This document shows positions 51,785 to 61,200 of a stretch of 64,000 bases of DNA, piece after piece (the stretch's first letter is position 1; each line of letters begins with the position of its first letter). A model generated the notes under the pieces. The model was given only the letters and a program-made list of their open reading frames with translations. It searched no databases and was not told the origin of the DNA. The DNA lies in the NCBI RefSeq assembly GCF_001881565.1, contig NZ_MPDJ01000001.1, forward strand, positions 1,184,749 to 1,248,748. The letters are read 5' to 3'. The position numbers and the translations under genes were made by a program. The DNA is from Eisenbergiella tayi. Lineage in GTDB: Bacteria > Bacillota > Clostridia > Lachnospirales > Lachnospiraceae.

Positions 51785-53494
51785 TTACCCAAGATATTCA
51801 TGAGCCATGACAAGCATAACACTGGCTGTCCAGGTATACGCACGATCTCTCAGCCCCGCTCCGGTCAGCGCATCGAAATTCTCCGCACAGCCGCTTTGCT
51901 GTACTACCTTACAGAAACGATGGGTTATATCACGGACGAAATCTTCTTCTCCGCATTCCCATAGGCCATCAGCAAGAAGCATCGTGCTGGGTGCCCATAT
52001 GGGGCCTCTCCAATAGCCGTCTGCTTCGTACAGCTCGCTGGACGGGCTTTCCGTAGCCAGTCCGAACTCTGTGAGGAACTTATCACTTTTAAGCTGCTCC
52101 GTCAGATATCCCCTGATATCCGCCGGAAGCTTTTTCCCAAGCACCACAGGAAGATAGAGGAGCAGACTGTTATTCTCGATTTCCTTTCCGGTAACTGTCT
52201 GAAGGGCTTTAGGCCTGCCTCCGTCAAATAGCTTTTCCTGCATCCGGGAAAGCATGCTCTCCGACCGTTCCTTCCACAGGACACTGTCGGCCCTGCGTCC
52301 TGTCTGCTCCGCAAGGACACTCAGTTCATCCATCTGAATTATGAGAAACGCAGCCAAATCCGGCAGAGTGACAGGAGGAAGCATACGGAAGGGTGTGGAA
52401 TTATCCCAGCCGGAATCATTTCCATGTGTATATTCGCAGAGGCCGTCGCCGTCCTGATCCCGGTAATTCAGCCACCACAGTGTCCATCTGCTCAGCTTTC
52501 CATATGCTTCCTCAAGCTGTTCCATGTCAAGCTTCATAATTCTTTTTAACCGGCGCAGTGTCCAGCCATGAATGGGAGGCTTACAATAATTGTCAATGAC
52601 GATAGAGTCATTAATGCTGTCAGGAATCCGCCCTGTCTCACTTTGATGATCAAACATGATCATGAACTGATTCCAGGCCTCCTTCGGATTATGATATGCC
52701 AATGCCAGGGCGTTAAAGCAGTGATCCCAGCTCCAGACATTGCACATCCAGTTTTTCGACATAAACATGGCGTCTCTTTTAAGAAATCCAAGCTTATTCA
52801 CGATACTGCTCCAGTTAACATAAGCCGCCTTTTCCCTGGCATCTTCGTATTCTTCCGGCACAGAGGGCATGGACTGATAAAAACGCTCAAAATCTTCCCG
52901 CGCATTTCGGCATACTTCCTGTATATCATAGCTGATATTGCGGTTTATCCAGGAATCCCTGACTTCCTCCAGCACCAGCAGGAATTCCCCGTTTTCCTCC
53001 AGGACATCAAGCTGGCAGAATTCCGAATTGCTCACCTTCCATTCCTGGTGAAGCGCAATCCTTCCGGCCTGGTTAAACAGCATATATCTCATGTAATTCT
53101 TAAAGCAGTCCGCCAGATACCAGGTATCCTTTCCGGATAAAACCGGCTGGATAAAATCAAAGGCCTCTCCCGGAAGGAAATCCAGCCTGATTCCGGCCCC
53201 TTTTCCTCTCCCGCTTATCAGAAGCGTATCGGAATCCGCATAGGCCAATGTGACCATTCCTTCCTCCCATTTCAGTTCCACCTTTTCCGGGTGCGCTTCT
53301 ATCCTGTATGTACAGGCCTTACCGTCCTGCAAAGGCGATATTCCCGCCACAAAGGGCGTTTTTGCATTTCCATGGACAGTCCTGAGATACAGCCCCTCCT
53401 CCATTCCGGATCCGCGGAAATTCTTTTCATGATACGATACCGCCATATAGCTCCCCCTGGTGCTGAACGGTACCTCTTTTAAATCCAGATACAT
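51785..53494 (-). CDS. GH63-like glucosidase (six-hairpin barrel)
   Basis: 569 residues from the ATG at 53494, chosen for GGAGG 7 nt upstream. N-terminal beta domain (about 1-190), then an (alpha/alpha)6 barrel with V-W-S-W-D-H-C-F-N, N-D-S-G-W-D-N-S-T-P-F and D-G-Y-W-R-G-P-I-W-A, typical of GH63/MGH-type exo-glucosidases and relatives. No signal peptide. Distal to the ABC genes in the same direction (47-nt gap), so it probably trims the imported sugar. Confidence 0.78.
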   Translation of the reverse strand: MYLDLKEVPFSTRGSYMAVSYHEKNFRGSGMEEGLYLRTVHGNAKTPFVAGISPLQDGKACTYRIEAHPEKVELKWEEGMVTLAYADSDTLLISGRGKGAGIRLDFLPGEAFDFIQPVLSGKDTWYLADCFKNYMRYMLFNQAGRIALHQEWKVSNSEFCQLDVLEENGEFLLVLEEVRDSWINRNISYDIQEVCRNAREDFERFYQSMPSVPEEYEDAREKAAYVNWSSIVNKLGFLKRDAMFMSKNWMCNVWSWDHCFNALALAYHNPKEAWNQFMIMFDHQSETGRIPDSINDSIVIDNYCKPPIHGWTLRRLKRIMKLDMEQLEEAYGKLSRWTLWWLNYRDQDGDGLCEYTHGNDSGWDNSTPFRMLPPVTLPDLAAFLIIQMDELSVLAEQTGRRADSVLWKERSESMLSRMQEKLFDGGRPKALQTVTGKEIENNSLLLYLPVVLGKKLPADIRGYLTEQLKSDKFLTEFGLATESPSSELYEADGYWRGPIWAPSTMLLADGLWECGEEDFVRDITHRFCKVVQQSGCAENFDALTGAGLRDRAYTWTASVMLVMAHEYLG

Positions 53495-53541
53495 CCTTCT
53501 ACCTCCTTCTTTCAAATCCCTTTTTATTATGTTTTCTTTCC

Positions 53542-54369
53542 CTACCCTTTCAGGCCGGAAAAGGTAATTCCTTCAATAAAATATCTCTGTGCCATAAAGT
53601 ATACTGCAATCATCGGCAGAGTGATAACCGAAGATAAGGCCATCATAAGATTCCACTCGCTTACATGCTGTCCCATAAAATTCTGCAGCGCGAGGGAAAC
53701 TGTTTTCAGGTTTTCCTTATCCAGATACAGCAGCGGCCCCATAAAGTCATTCCAGGTATTCATAAAGGTGAATACCCCCACCGTACATAATACCGGCTTT
53801 GCCATAGGAACAATAATGCGCAGATATATCACAAAATAATTGGCGCCGTCCACCAGCGCCGCTTCATCGTATTCCTTCGGAATCCCCGAATAAAACTGCC
53901 TTACCAGAAATACATTAAAGGCGCTTCCGAAAAAGCAGGGCAGCGTCAGGGGAACAAAGGTATTATAAGCCCCAACCGCCTGCCAGATGAGGAATTGGGG
54001 AATCATCAAAACAGTCTGCGGTATCATCATTGTAGACAATAACAGGGCAAACCACAAGTTTTTTCCCACAAAACGAAGCCTGGAAAAGCCAAAGGCAATA
54101 AAGCTTGAACTGAGTATGCTTCCCGCCATATTGATAAGCACAATAACCGCCGAATTCACAAAATACCTGGAAAAGGGGGCGCGTGCAAAAGCATCCCTGA
54201 AATTGTCCAGATTATAATGGCTGGGCAGCCACTGGATAGGTGTCGTCATGATTTCCCTGTTTGTCATAAATGAACTACGCACCATCCAGAAAAAAGGGAA
54301 CAGCATCAGTATTGATATGCCGAAGAGCAATATATAAGAAACAATCTTTCCTCTATTCTTTTTTTTCAT
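53542..54369 (-). CDS. Carbohydrate ABC transporter permease
   Basis: 275 residues from the ATG at 54369, with GGAG 7 nt upstream; a TTG two codons earlier is less likely. Six helices, permease loop D-E-A-A-L-V-D-G-A-N-Y-F near 180 and a C-terminal F-I-E-G-I-T-F-S-G-L-K-G. Partner of the permease at 54372, which ends 2 nt upstream. Confidence 0.88.
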   Translation of the reverse strand: MKKKNRGKIVSYILLFGISILMLFPFFWMVRSSFMTNREIMTTPIQWLPSHYNLDNFRDAFARAPFSRYFVNSAVIVLINMAGSILSSSFIAFGFSRLRFVGKNLWFALLLSTMMIPQTVLMIPQFLIWQAVGAYNTFVPLTLPCFFGSAFNVFLVRQFYSGIPKEYDEAALVDGANYFVIYLRIIVPMAKPVLCTVGVFTFMNTWNDFMGPLLYLDKENLKTVSLALQNFMGQHVSEWNLMMALSSVITLPMIAVYFMAQRYFIEGITFSGLKG

Positions 54370-54371
54370 AA

Positions 54372-55274
54372 TCAATCTCCATTCTCGTAAATCACCCAGT
54401 TGTCCGAGGTCTTAAACACAAATGCGGTGAGCGCCGCAATGATAAGAAATAATATCCAGGACATCGCCGCCGAATACCCCATCTGTGACTGTTTAAAGGC
54501 GGTGCGGTATACCAGCAGGGAATAGAAAAGGCTGGCGTTGGACGGCCCGCCGTCGGTCATAATATAGGACTGGGTAAAGGTCTGCATGGAGCCGATAATT
54601 GCCATAACAAAGTTATAGAAAATAATAGGAGTCATCATGGGAATGGTAATCTTTCTGAACTTGGCAAAACCGCCCGCACCATCGATTTCCGCCGCCTCAT
54701 ACAGCTGCTTGGATACTCCCTGCAGTCCGGCCAGATAGATAACGACCGTATTGCCCGCCGCCCAGACTGCCATCACGGCAAGGGAAGGGATAACCTCTTT
54801 GGGGCTGAAAATAAAATTGTGGGTATGCCCGCCAAAGGATTTGATAATACTGTTCAGCAGGCCATACATAGGATTATAAATATACATCCAGATGGCGGAG
54901 CTTGCCACTACCGGCACAATGGAAGGAATATAAAAAATTGTCCGGAATACGGACAGCCCCTTCACCTTTGTATTCAGCAGCATGGCTATCAGCAAAGGGA
55001 TACAGGTGACGAGCGGAACGCTCAGAAGAGTATAATATGCCGTCACCTTCAACGACTTGATCACAAGCGGATCCTTAAAAAGATTTACATAATTTTTTAT
55101 GCCTATAAATTCCTGAGGTGTGATCACATCCCATTTTGTAAAGCTGAGCCACATACTGAACAGCATGGGACCGAAATTAAAACAAACCAAACCGATAATT
55201 GCCGGAGCGATAAAGAAATACCCCCATTTCAGCTGGGTCTTTTCCTTTAATGACATCCTCTCCTTTTTTTTCAT
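54372..55274 (-). CDS. Sugar ABC transporter permease
   Basis: 300 residues from the ATG at 55274 (GGAGG about 10 nt upstream); a longer frame to 55355 would run to within 5 nt of the binding-protein stop and lacks a site. Six helices, permease loop L-Y-E-A-A-E-I-D-G-A-G-G-F near 195. Second membrane half of the importer. Confidence 0.88.
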   Translation of the reverse strand: MKKKERMSLKEKTQLKWGYFFIAPAIIGLVCFNFGPMLFSMWLSFTKWDVITPQEFIGIKNYVNLFKDPLVIKSLKVTAYYTLLSVPLVTCIPLLIAMLLNTKVKGLSVFRTIFYIPSIVPVVASSAIWMYIYNPMYGLLNSIIKSFGGHTHNFIFSPKEVIPSLAVMAVWAAGNTVVIYLAGLQGVSKQLYEAAEIDGAGGFAKFRKITIPMMTPIIFYNFVMAIIGSMQTFTQSYIMTDGGPSNASLFYSLLVYRTAFKQSQMGYSAAMSWILFLIIAALTAFVFKTSDNWVIYENGD

Positions 55275-55359
55275 CTTTAACTGCCCTCCAGTCTTGCCCG
55301 CAGGATACCCGGACGGCAGCCGTATATCTGCTGCCATCCGGTATCCCGCCGCCATTTAT

Positions 55360-56781
55360 TTATTTCCAGTAACCATCTATGCTGTCGGACAGATCAAGCG
55401 CTTCCAGAGCCTCTTTTGCAGATACCTCTCCCAGCCAGACATTGTCAAGCGCGGGAACAATGGTATTATCCACGATAACCGGGAAGTTTTTCACTCTGAC
55501 ATTATCTCCCAGGACAGTGGTATCCGCCTGCAGAATATTTTTGAAGGCCTCACACATCTGCGTCGCATCTACTTTCGTATAAGTGGAAACCCATTTTGCC
55601 TCATTTTCCCCTCCGTCAAATACTTCCAGCGTATGAGGAAGGCCGCCGAGAGAAACACCCTGATCCAGTGCAGCCTGAATGGAATTGGTAAAATTGGTAA
55701 AGTACTGATAAAAATCAAATGCTTCTTTATTGTCAGCCGCATTAGGTGACATACAAAGACCGGCAGTCCAGCTGATATCCGCCGGATGCTTAAAGGCCGG
55801 GATCGGAGCCACGCCTACGTCAAAGCCTTCATTGGTATAATTGGCAAGCGCCCAGCCGCCGTCAATTACCATGGCAACCTGTCCGTTCATCAGCATGGCG
55901 GAGGCATCTGAAAACGCGCCTTTTGCCATGGCATTGGAGGGTGCGCAGTGAATCTTATTCCCCAAATCGGCAATGGACTGAATCACTTCGATCCCTGCAT
56001 CAGAGCTGATTCCCAGAGCCGTACCATCTTCATTCAGAATTCCCGAATCATTGGTATGGAGCAAGGGTATGAATTTTACCCAGTCTGTAGGCATCATCGT
56101 CCCATACACCGTGATGTTGTCCGGATCGAAAGCCGCATCGTCAGGTCCGCTGCCGCTGCTGTCCTTCGTAATCTTTTTGGCATTTTCCACGAACTCATCC
56201 CATGACCAGGGCTGTGATGCATCAATGCCGGGGAACGCAATCCCATTCTCTTCCAAAAGCTCCTTGTTATAATACAAACACAGAGTTGTCACGTTATAGC
56301 CTACCGACCATACATTTTCATCCGTGGAAAAAATAGCAGAATCCACAGAAACATCGGAAGGATTCACTCCCGCGGCTTCATATAAAGGCTTCAGATCCAG
56401 CAGCGCTCCTTTTTCGCCCCATTCAAATACATTTCCCTCCGGCAGGTTGAAAATATCAGGCATGCTTCCGGCCGCTGCCATCGTATTGATTTTGCTCAGA
56501 TACTCCGCATAGGGAATATAGTTTTCTTCAATATCAATATCCGGGTTTTCTTTTTCATATTGGGCTACGATCGCCTTATCAAATTCCTGTTCGGCATCCG
56601 ACGCCCACATATAGAAGGTTACTTTTTTCTTCTCCCCTGAGGAGCTTTCCGCCTGGGAAGCCTCCGTCTGTCCTGAGCCGGCTGTACTTCCGGCTGCAGC
56701 AGTATTTCCTCCGCTCCCGCATCCCACACATGTACATACCATACAAACTCCGATAAACCATGCCAATAACTTTTTCTTCAT
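55360..56781 (-). CDS. Extracellular sugar-binding lipoprotein, family 1
   Basis: 473 residues. Lipoprotein signal with C-V-G-C (Cys21), Gly/Ser/Thr-rich linker, and a family-1 solute-binding fold (about 50-460) with F-Y-M-W-A-S-D-A-E near 55. First gene of the importer operon. The 22-bp-spaced repeat at 56856-56887 lies in its promoter region. Confidence 0.87.
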   Translation of the reverse strand: MKKKLLAWFIGVCMVCTCVGCGSGGNTAAAGSTAGSGQTEASQAESSSGEKKKVTFYMWASDAEQEFDKAIVAQYEKENPDIDIEENYIPYAEYLSKINTMAAAGSMPDIFNLPEGNVFEWGEKGALLDLKPLYEAAGVNPSDVSVDSAIFSTDENVWSVGYNVTTLCLYYNKELLEENGIAFPGIDASQPWSWDEFVENAKKITKDSSGSGPDDAAFDPDNITVYGTMMPTDWVKFIPLLHTNDSGILNEDGTALGISSDAGIEVIQSIADLGNKIHCAPSNAMAKGAFSDASAMLMNGQVAMVIDGGWALANYTNEGFDVGVAPIPAFKHPADISWTAGLCMSPNAADNKEAFDFYQYFTNFTNSIQAALDQGVSLGGLPHTLEVFDGGENEAKWVSTYTKVDATQMCEAFKNILQADTTVLGDNVRVKNFPVIVDNTIVPALDNVWLGEVSAKEALEALDLSDSIDGYWK

Positions 56782-56855
56782 TTTTTACCTCTCCCTTTCT
56801 AATTAATAGTTTCGTCCGTCGACATGTATATAATATTGGTTTTCAGGCTCCGCTC

Positions 56856-56887
56856 CTAGTACAATATTATCATGCTACTAGCACAAT
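56856..56887. promoter_or_regulatory. Candidate YesN/AraC operator
   Basis: CTAGTACAAT (56856-56865) and CTAGCACAAT (56878-56887), 9 of 10 identical and 22 bp apart, two helical turns. Direct repeats at this spacing are usual for AraC-type dimers. The site lies about 75 nt upstream of the binding-protein gene. Confidence 0.5.
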
Positions 56888-56901
56888 TTTTCCGTTTCAT
56901 A

Positions 56902-56952
56902 AAAAGAGGATGCAGGAAAACCTGATATTTCAGATTTCCTGCATCCTCTTTT
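56902..56952 (-). terminator. Terminator after the yesN-like gene
   Basis: An 18-bp perfect stem (AAAAGAGGATGCAGGAAA with its complement), overlapping the stop codon at 56951. On the minus strand it is followed by TTTTT. Confidence 0.9.
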
Positions 56953-58399
56953 ATTCCTCACCGCATATATTTCTGTATTCCCGCGGTGTCAGTTCATAAA
57001 CCTTCTTAAAGCTCCGGGCGAAGTAATTCGGATCATTATACCCCACCATAAGCGATATGTCCGAAATAGATAAGGACGATGTTTCCAGAAGCTCTCTCGC
57101 TTTCTTCAGCCGGACATTTTCCAGATACTGCATTACCGTACAGTTCTTCTTTTCCTTAAACCTTTTTGCCAGATAAGTGGGTACCACAAAAAATTCTCCC
57201 GCAAGGTCGCCTAAATTGATTTCCTCCTTATAATGCAGCCCGATATATTGTATTACCTTGTCAACCAATTCGCTCCTCGACAGGATTTCCCCTATCCGTT
57301 TATTGATTTCCTCCGAATATCCGTCAAGCCTCGAAAACATGTCCCTTTTGTTTTCAAAGGCTGCCGCAGCGAATGGGAACAGCTCCTGACGCAGCTTGAC
57401 AGGCAGCTGCAAATCATACTTCGTATACTTATTGGCTATTATCAAAATAACAGACTGATAGACCTGCTTGACTAAATTACAATAATTCTCATCGGAAAAG
57501 AGAGTCTTCATGATTTCACTCAGACATTCGGAATACTTGTTTTCTCTGGTGCATTCCAGGGCCGCCTCAAAGGCCTCGTAATAGATCCCCGGCTTTTCAC
57601 AGCTCTGGCTTTTTATTTTCATCAGCCTGTATTCCGGATGATAAAACCGGATATTCAGGGTATCCTCAAACTGGCCGATCATTTCCTCAGGATTCCTGCA
57701 TTTACCGGTCATATAAACAATCTGCTCCGCTCCGGAAAAACATTTCTTCCCCGCTGCCGCTTCGATTTCCCTGCCCGTACAGTTTTTTCCTTCCCAGACA
57801 AGCAGAAGGATGTCAGGCGCTCCGTAAAAGCGGATGACCTTCCAACTCTTTCCCCCACCCATCGCTTCCAGTTCACCCAGGCAGTTTCCCGCTTCCTTTC
57901 CTATTTCTTTTCCCCTGACAAGAAAATAAGTCCCGTCTATATCCTTCCATTTCCTCAGCTGAAGGAAATCCGTCCAGGAATAAATATTCTCTTCTTTTTT
58001 CTCCTCCTTTTCCCTTTCCTCATCCAGCTGCCTGCAGACATCCCGGAGCATATCCGTAAATTCCTGCTGCAGAATAGGTTTTTTAATATAATTGATGACC
58101 CCCAGCTGAATCGCCTTTTTCATATATGCAAAATCATCATAACCGCTGATGATAATAAAGCGCGTCCGGACATCCGGATCCTTTTTCCTGATCCGCTCTA
58201 TAAAATCAAGGCCGTTAACCACCGGCATATTAATATCCACAAAGAAAATATCCGGCTGCTCCCTGTCATAAAGCTCCAGGGCCTCCAGGCCATTGCCGGC
58301 CATCCCCACCACCTCCAGCTCCATACCGCTGCTGCTTATCCTCTGTGCAATGCTTTTCAGGACATATTTTTCATCGTCCGCAATACAGATACTATACAT
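56951..58399 (-). CDS. YesN-type response regulator with AraC DNA-binding domain
   Basis: 482 residues. Receiver (about 1-125) with A-D-D-E, F-F-V-D-I-N-M-P-V-V-N-G and I-K-K-P-I, a long middle region, and a C-terminal AraC/XylS domain (about 385-480) with S-I-S-D-I-S-L-M-V-G-Y-N-D-P-N-Y-F-A and L-T-P-R-E-Y-R. Coupled to the kinase at 58392 by an 8-nt overlap. Probable activator of the ABC operon starting at 56781. Confidence 0.88.
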   Translation of the reverse strand: MYSICIADDEKYVLKSIAQRISSSGMELEVVGMAGNGLEALELYDREQPDIFFVDINMPVVNGLDFIERIRKKDPDVRTRFIIISGYDDFAYMKKAIQLGVINYIKKPILQQEFTDMLRDVCRQLDEEREKEEKKEENIYSWTDFLQLRKWKDIDGTYFLVRGKEIGKEAGNCLGELEAMGGGKSWKVIRFYGAPDILLLVWEGKNCTGREIEAAAGKKCFSGAEQIVYMTGKCRNPEEMIGQFEDTLNIRFYHPEYRLMKIKSQSCEKPGIYYEAFEAALECTRENKYSECLSEIMKTLFSDENYCNLVKQVYQSVILIIANKYTKYDLQLPVKLRQELFPFAAAAFENKRDMFSRLDGYSEEINKRIGEILSRSELVDKVIQYIGLHYKEEINLGDLAGEFFVVPTYLAKRFKEKKNCTVMQYLENVRLKKARELLETSSLSISDISLMVGYNDPNYFARSFKKVYELTPREYRNICGEE

Positions 58400-60215
58400 A
58401 AGCCTTTTCCTCCCTTCTTCCGCCGTCCTCAGGGATTTCCAGTTCTATCCTTGTCCCGAAGCCCGCCGTGGAAATGATTTTTACCCGGAAGGCCTCCCCA
58501 TATTCCAGATACATACGCTGTACCACATTCTTTATTCCTATATGCGTCTCCTCCGCGAGACGTTCCATGGGATTCTCATAAATCTTATATATTTCCTCAT
58601 TCAGCGAGGCAAGCTGCGCTTCTTCCATGCCCCCTCCATTATCCATCACCTCTATATGAAGGTTCTCGTTATGCTTCCGTATATTTATGGAAATACAGCA
58701 CTCCTGCTGCTTTCTCTGAAAACCATGCTTTATCGAATTCTCAACCAAAGGCTGCAGTATCGCTTTCAAAAATGGAAGCTCCATCAATTTCTCATCCACA
58801 TCACAGAAATACGTTAAATCATTAATCTTATATTTCATAATAAGAAGATACTGCATCGTATAATCGATTTCCTCCCGAAGCGTAATCCACTTATTCTGCC
58901 TCAGGTTATACCGGTATAACTGCCCCAGAGTCTCGCATACCTTGACGGCTGACTTTTCCTTCCCGTTTAATATCAGGCTGTTGATAATCTCAAGCGTATT
59001 AAAAAGAAAATGAGGGTTAATCTGCCTTTCCAGAATCTTGATTTCCGCATTCTTCTGCAGCGTGCTGATCATTTTATTCTTCTCTATCAGAGAATAAATC
59101 GAACCGGACATTTCATTAAAGCCATCTATCAGCTCCCCGATTTCATCAAAATATGTATTCTCAATCTGTATGCCTATGTTATTATTACGTATTTCCAGCA
59201 TCGCATCCGCACAGTCCAGAATGGGGTTGGTCAGATACCTGGAAACAGCAGCCGCCACCACTATAAGGAGGCATCCCACCAAAACCAGAATCCCCACAAA
59301 TACAAGCACCATCATTGGGTTATTCATCGTCTGATATTTTTCATCCACCACGGTAATCAGATCCCACCGGAAAAATTCCGTATCGATTTCTTTTTTCGAA
59401 GTGAAATAACGGTTCTCCGTCCGCGTCACACGATAGGGCAGTTCTTCCAGCCTGCTTTCCAAATCCGGATTATCCGGTATATCGGAACAGATAACCCCGC
59501 CGGTCCTTTCCTCCAGGGCAAGCCAGGTTCCTTCATAGCTGGTATCAAGCAGCTTATTGATATTTTTCAGGGGTATGGTGATGACCATAAAGCCGGTTCT
59601 TTCCAGCGTATTATAATCATGGACGACATAATAGATCGTCATGTTCCATTCCGGATGGTTTCTGTAAATCCCCCTGTCACTGCCTTCTCCCGCTTCCACA
59701 TATTTCCCGTTCCTGATAAGCTCCTCATACCAGTCCTTCTGTTCTATGTCAACATTGTAATCCAGACGGTAGCTGTCGGTTCCGGTTACTCTTGTGCCGT
59801 TTAAGGCGATAATAGCGAACTGGTTCCCCTCATACAAAGTGCTCAGGCTGCCTAAAAAATCCCCGGCATTTTCTTCCATCTCCTGCCTTCTCTGTATGGA
59901 TACGCTTTTCATAAAAATATCCTGCATCCAGTTGCTGTAGCAGATATTATAGGCAAGGCCGTCCATATTATCAAAATAATTCCGGATATTCTCTTCTTTT
60001 TCCGTCTCCATGCTTTTCACATGGTTCACCACAGTGCTGCGCCAGGAATTGGTATAGACAACACCGAACACAATCGATGCCAAAAGCACTGTGCCGATAA
60101 AAGTACACATGACAAAGGTGACCGTTTTCTTTTTTAAGCCAAGATGCATGAAACGTGTCTTTATATCATTGAAAAGGTTTAATATCTCTTTCTGTGCCCC
60201 GCTCCCCACTTCCAT
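58392..60215 (-). CDS. YesM-type sensor histidine kinase
   Basis: 607 residues. Membrane helices at about 32-54 and 300-325 flank an extracytoplasmic sensor (about 60-295), followed by HAMP, the LytS/YesM-type H-box Q-I-N-P-H-F-L-F-N-T-L-E-I-I-N-S-L and an ATPase domain with D-N-G-G-G-M. Frames before the ATG are ignored. It is the usual partner of YesN in clostridial glycan clusters. Confidence 0.88.
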   Translation of the reverse strand: MEVGSGAQKEILNLFNDIKTRFMHLGLKKKTVTFVMCTFIGTVLLASIVFGVVYTNSWRSTVVNHVKSMETEKEENIRNYFDNMDGLAYNICYSNWMQDIFMKSVSIQRRQEMEENAGDFLGSLSTLYEGNQFAIIALNGTRVTGTDSYRLDYNVDIEQKDWYEELIRNGKYVEAGEGSDRGIYRNHPEWNMTIYYVVHDYNTLERTGFMVITIPLKNINKLLDTSYEGTWLALEERTGGVICSDIPDNPDLESRLEELPYRVTRTENRYFTSKKEIDTEFFRWDLITVVDEKYQTMNNPMMVLVFVGILVLVGCLLIVVAAAVSRYLTNPILDCADAMLEIRNNNIGIQIENTYFDEIGELIDGFNEMSGSIYSLIEKNKMISTLQKNAEIKILERQINPHFLFNTLEIINSLILNGKEKSAVKVCETLGQLYRYNLRQNKWITLREEIDYTMQYLLIMKYKINDLTYFCDVDEKLMELPFLKAILQPLVENSIKHGFQRKQQECCISINIRKHNENLHIEVMDNGGGMEEAQLASLNEEIYKIYENPMERLAEETHIGIKNVVQRMYLEYGEAFRVKIISTAGFGTRIELEIPEDGGRREEKAYV

Positions 60216-60252
60216 ACCTCCCTTTATCAGAATCAGATAAGCCTATTATAGC

Positions 60253-60285
60253 AAAAAGGAATGGTTCGTGACACCATTCCTTTTT
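60253..60285. terminator. Terminator after the sugar isomerase/epimerase gene
   Basis: A 13-bp perfect stem AAAAAGGAATGGT/ACCATTCCTTTTT around a 7-nt loop, flanked by A and T tracts on both strands. It separates the upstream enzyme genes from yesM. Confidence 0.85.
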
Positions 60286-60299
60286 TAACGTATTATTCA

Positions 60300-61118
60300 T
60301 CAATCCGCCAACAGGCTTTTCACATGCGCAAGCGCCCTGTCATAGGTTTCCATATCCGGAAGATGCTCCAGAAGAACGGGGACATCCCTGTCCAGTGCTT
60401 TTATATGGTTCAGATACATTCCCAGATCCACGCCGCCCTCTCCGGCGGGCACCTCATGAATGACAACCGTTGTCCCGTCCTCCATCAGGCAGTCCTTCAG
60501 ATGGCAGCTTCGGATATCCTTCCCCAGAAGCCCGAAGGTCCGGCCGGCCAGTTCTTCCTGATGGGTATACAGATAAGGATCCCTGATGAAATTCACCATG
60601 TCCATGTGAACCTTGAACCCATCCCTGTCCACATCCTTAATAAACTGAAAATACTGTTCCGGTGAGTCCGGAAGCATCCACTGCATGGATTCCAGCGCAT
60701 AACAGGTATTCTTCGGCTTCACCCTGTCGCACAGATCCCGGATAAATTCCACATTCTCCTGGTATAATCTACGGCTGTAGTTTTCCATATAACAGCCATA
60801 CCATGCCGGGCCTGCCGCCCCCGACACATTTACGCAGCATTCCGCCCCGATATACTCAGCCAGCCGGAGCTGCTCCAGACAGGCTTCCCTGGCAAGAGCC
60901 GCCTGCTCCGGATCCGGGTGATGGGGCGAATTCCATACCCCTACCTCCGCAATCATGATATCCCGTTCCGCTGCGGCTTTTACATAGGCATCAATTACGT
61001 GTGCCGGGGCTTTATAATTCACCGGAAAGGAAGCTGCCCGATAGCCTCTCTCAATCAGTATATCCGCCCATTCCTCCGGTGTTTCATGCGGCGGTGTAAA
61101 GTTCAGTCCAAGTCTCAT
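60300..61118 (-). CDS. Sugar phosphate isomerase/epimerase-like TIM barrel
   Basis: 272 residues, single AP-endonuclease-2-like barrel. Probable metal ligands are Glu in C-Y-A-L-E-S-M, Asp/His in K-V-H-M-D-M-V, His in S-C-H-L-K-D and Glu in V-L-L-E-H-L. The family includes xylose/tagatose-type isomerases and uronate-pathway enzymes. A role on a uronate or pentose from GH67 products is plausible from the neighbourhood. Cytosolic. Confidence 0.82.
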   Translation of the reverse strand: MRLGLNFTPPHETPEEWADILIERGYRAASFPVNYKAPAHVIDAYVKAAAERDIMIAEVGVWNSPHHPDPEQAALAREACLEQLRLAEYIGAECCVNVSGAAGPAWYGCYMENYSRRLYQENVEFIRDLCDRVKPKNTCYALESMQWMLPDSPEQYFQFIKDVDRDGFKVHMDMVNFIRDPYLYTHQEELAGRTFGLLGKDIRSCHLKDCLMEDGTTVVIHEVPAGEGGVDLGMYLNHIKALDRDVPVLLEHLPDMETYDRALAHVKSLLAD

Positions 61119-61200
61119 ATTATCCCCCTGTCCATAATGGCATATTTTTTCTTAATTATATACCGTTATGACTGAACTGTAACTACTAAACAGGGATTTT

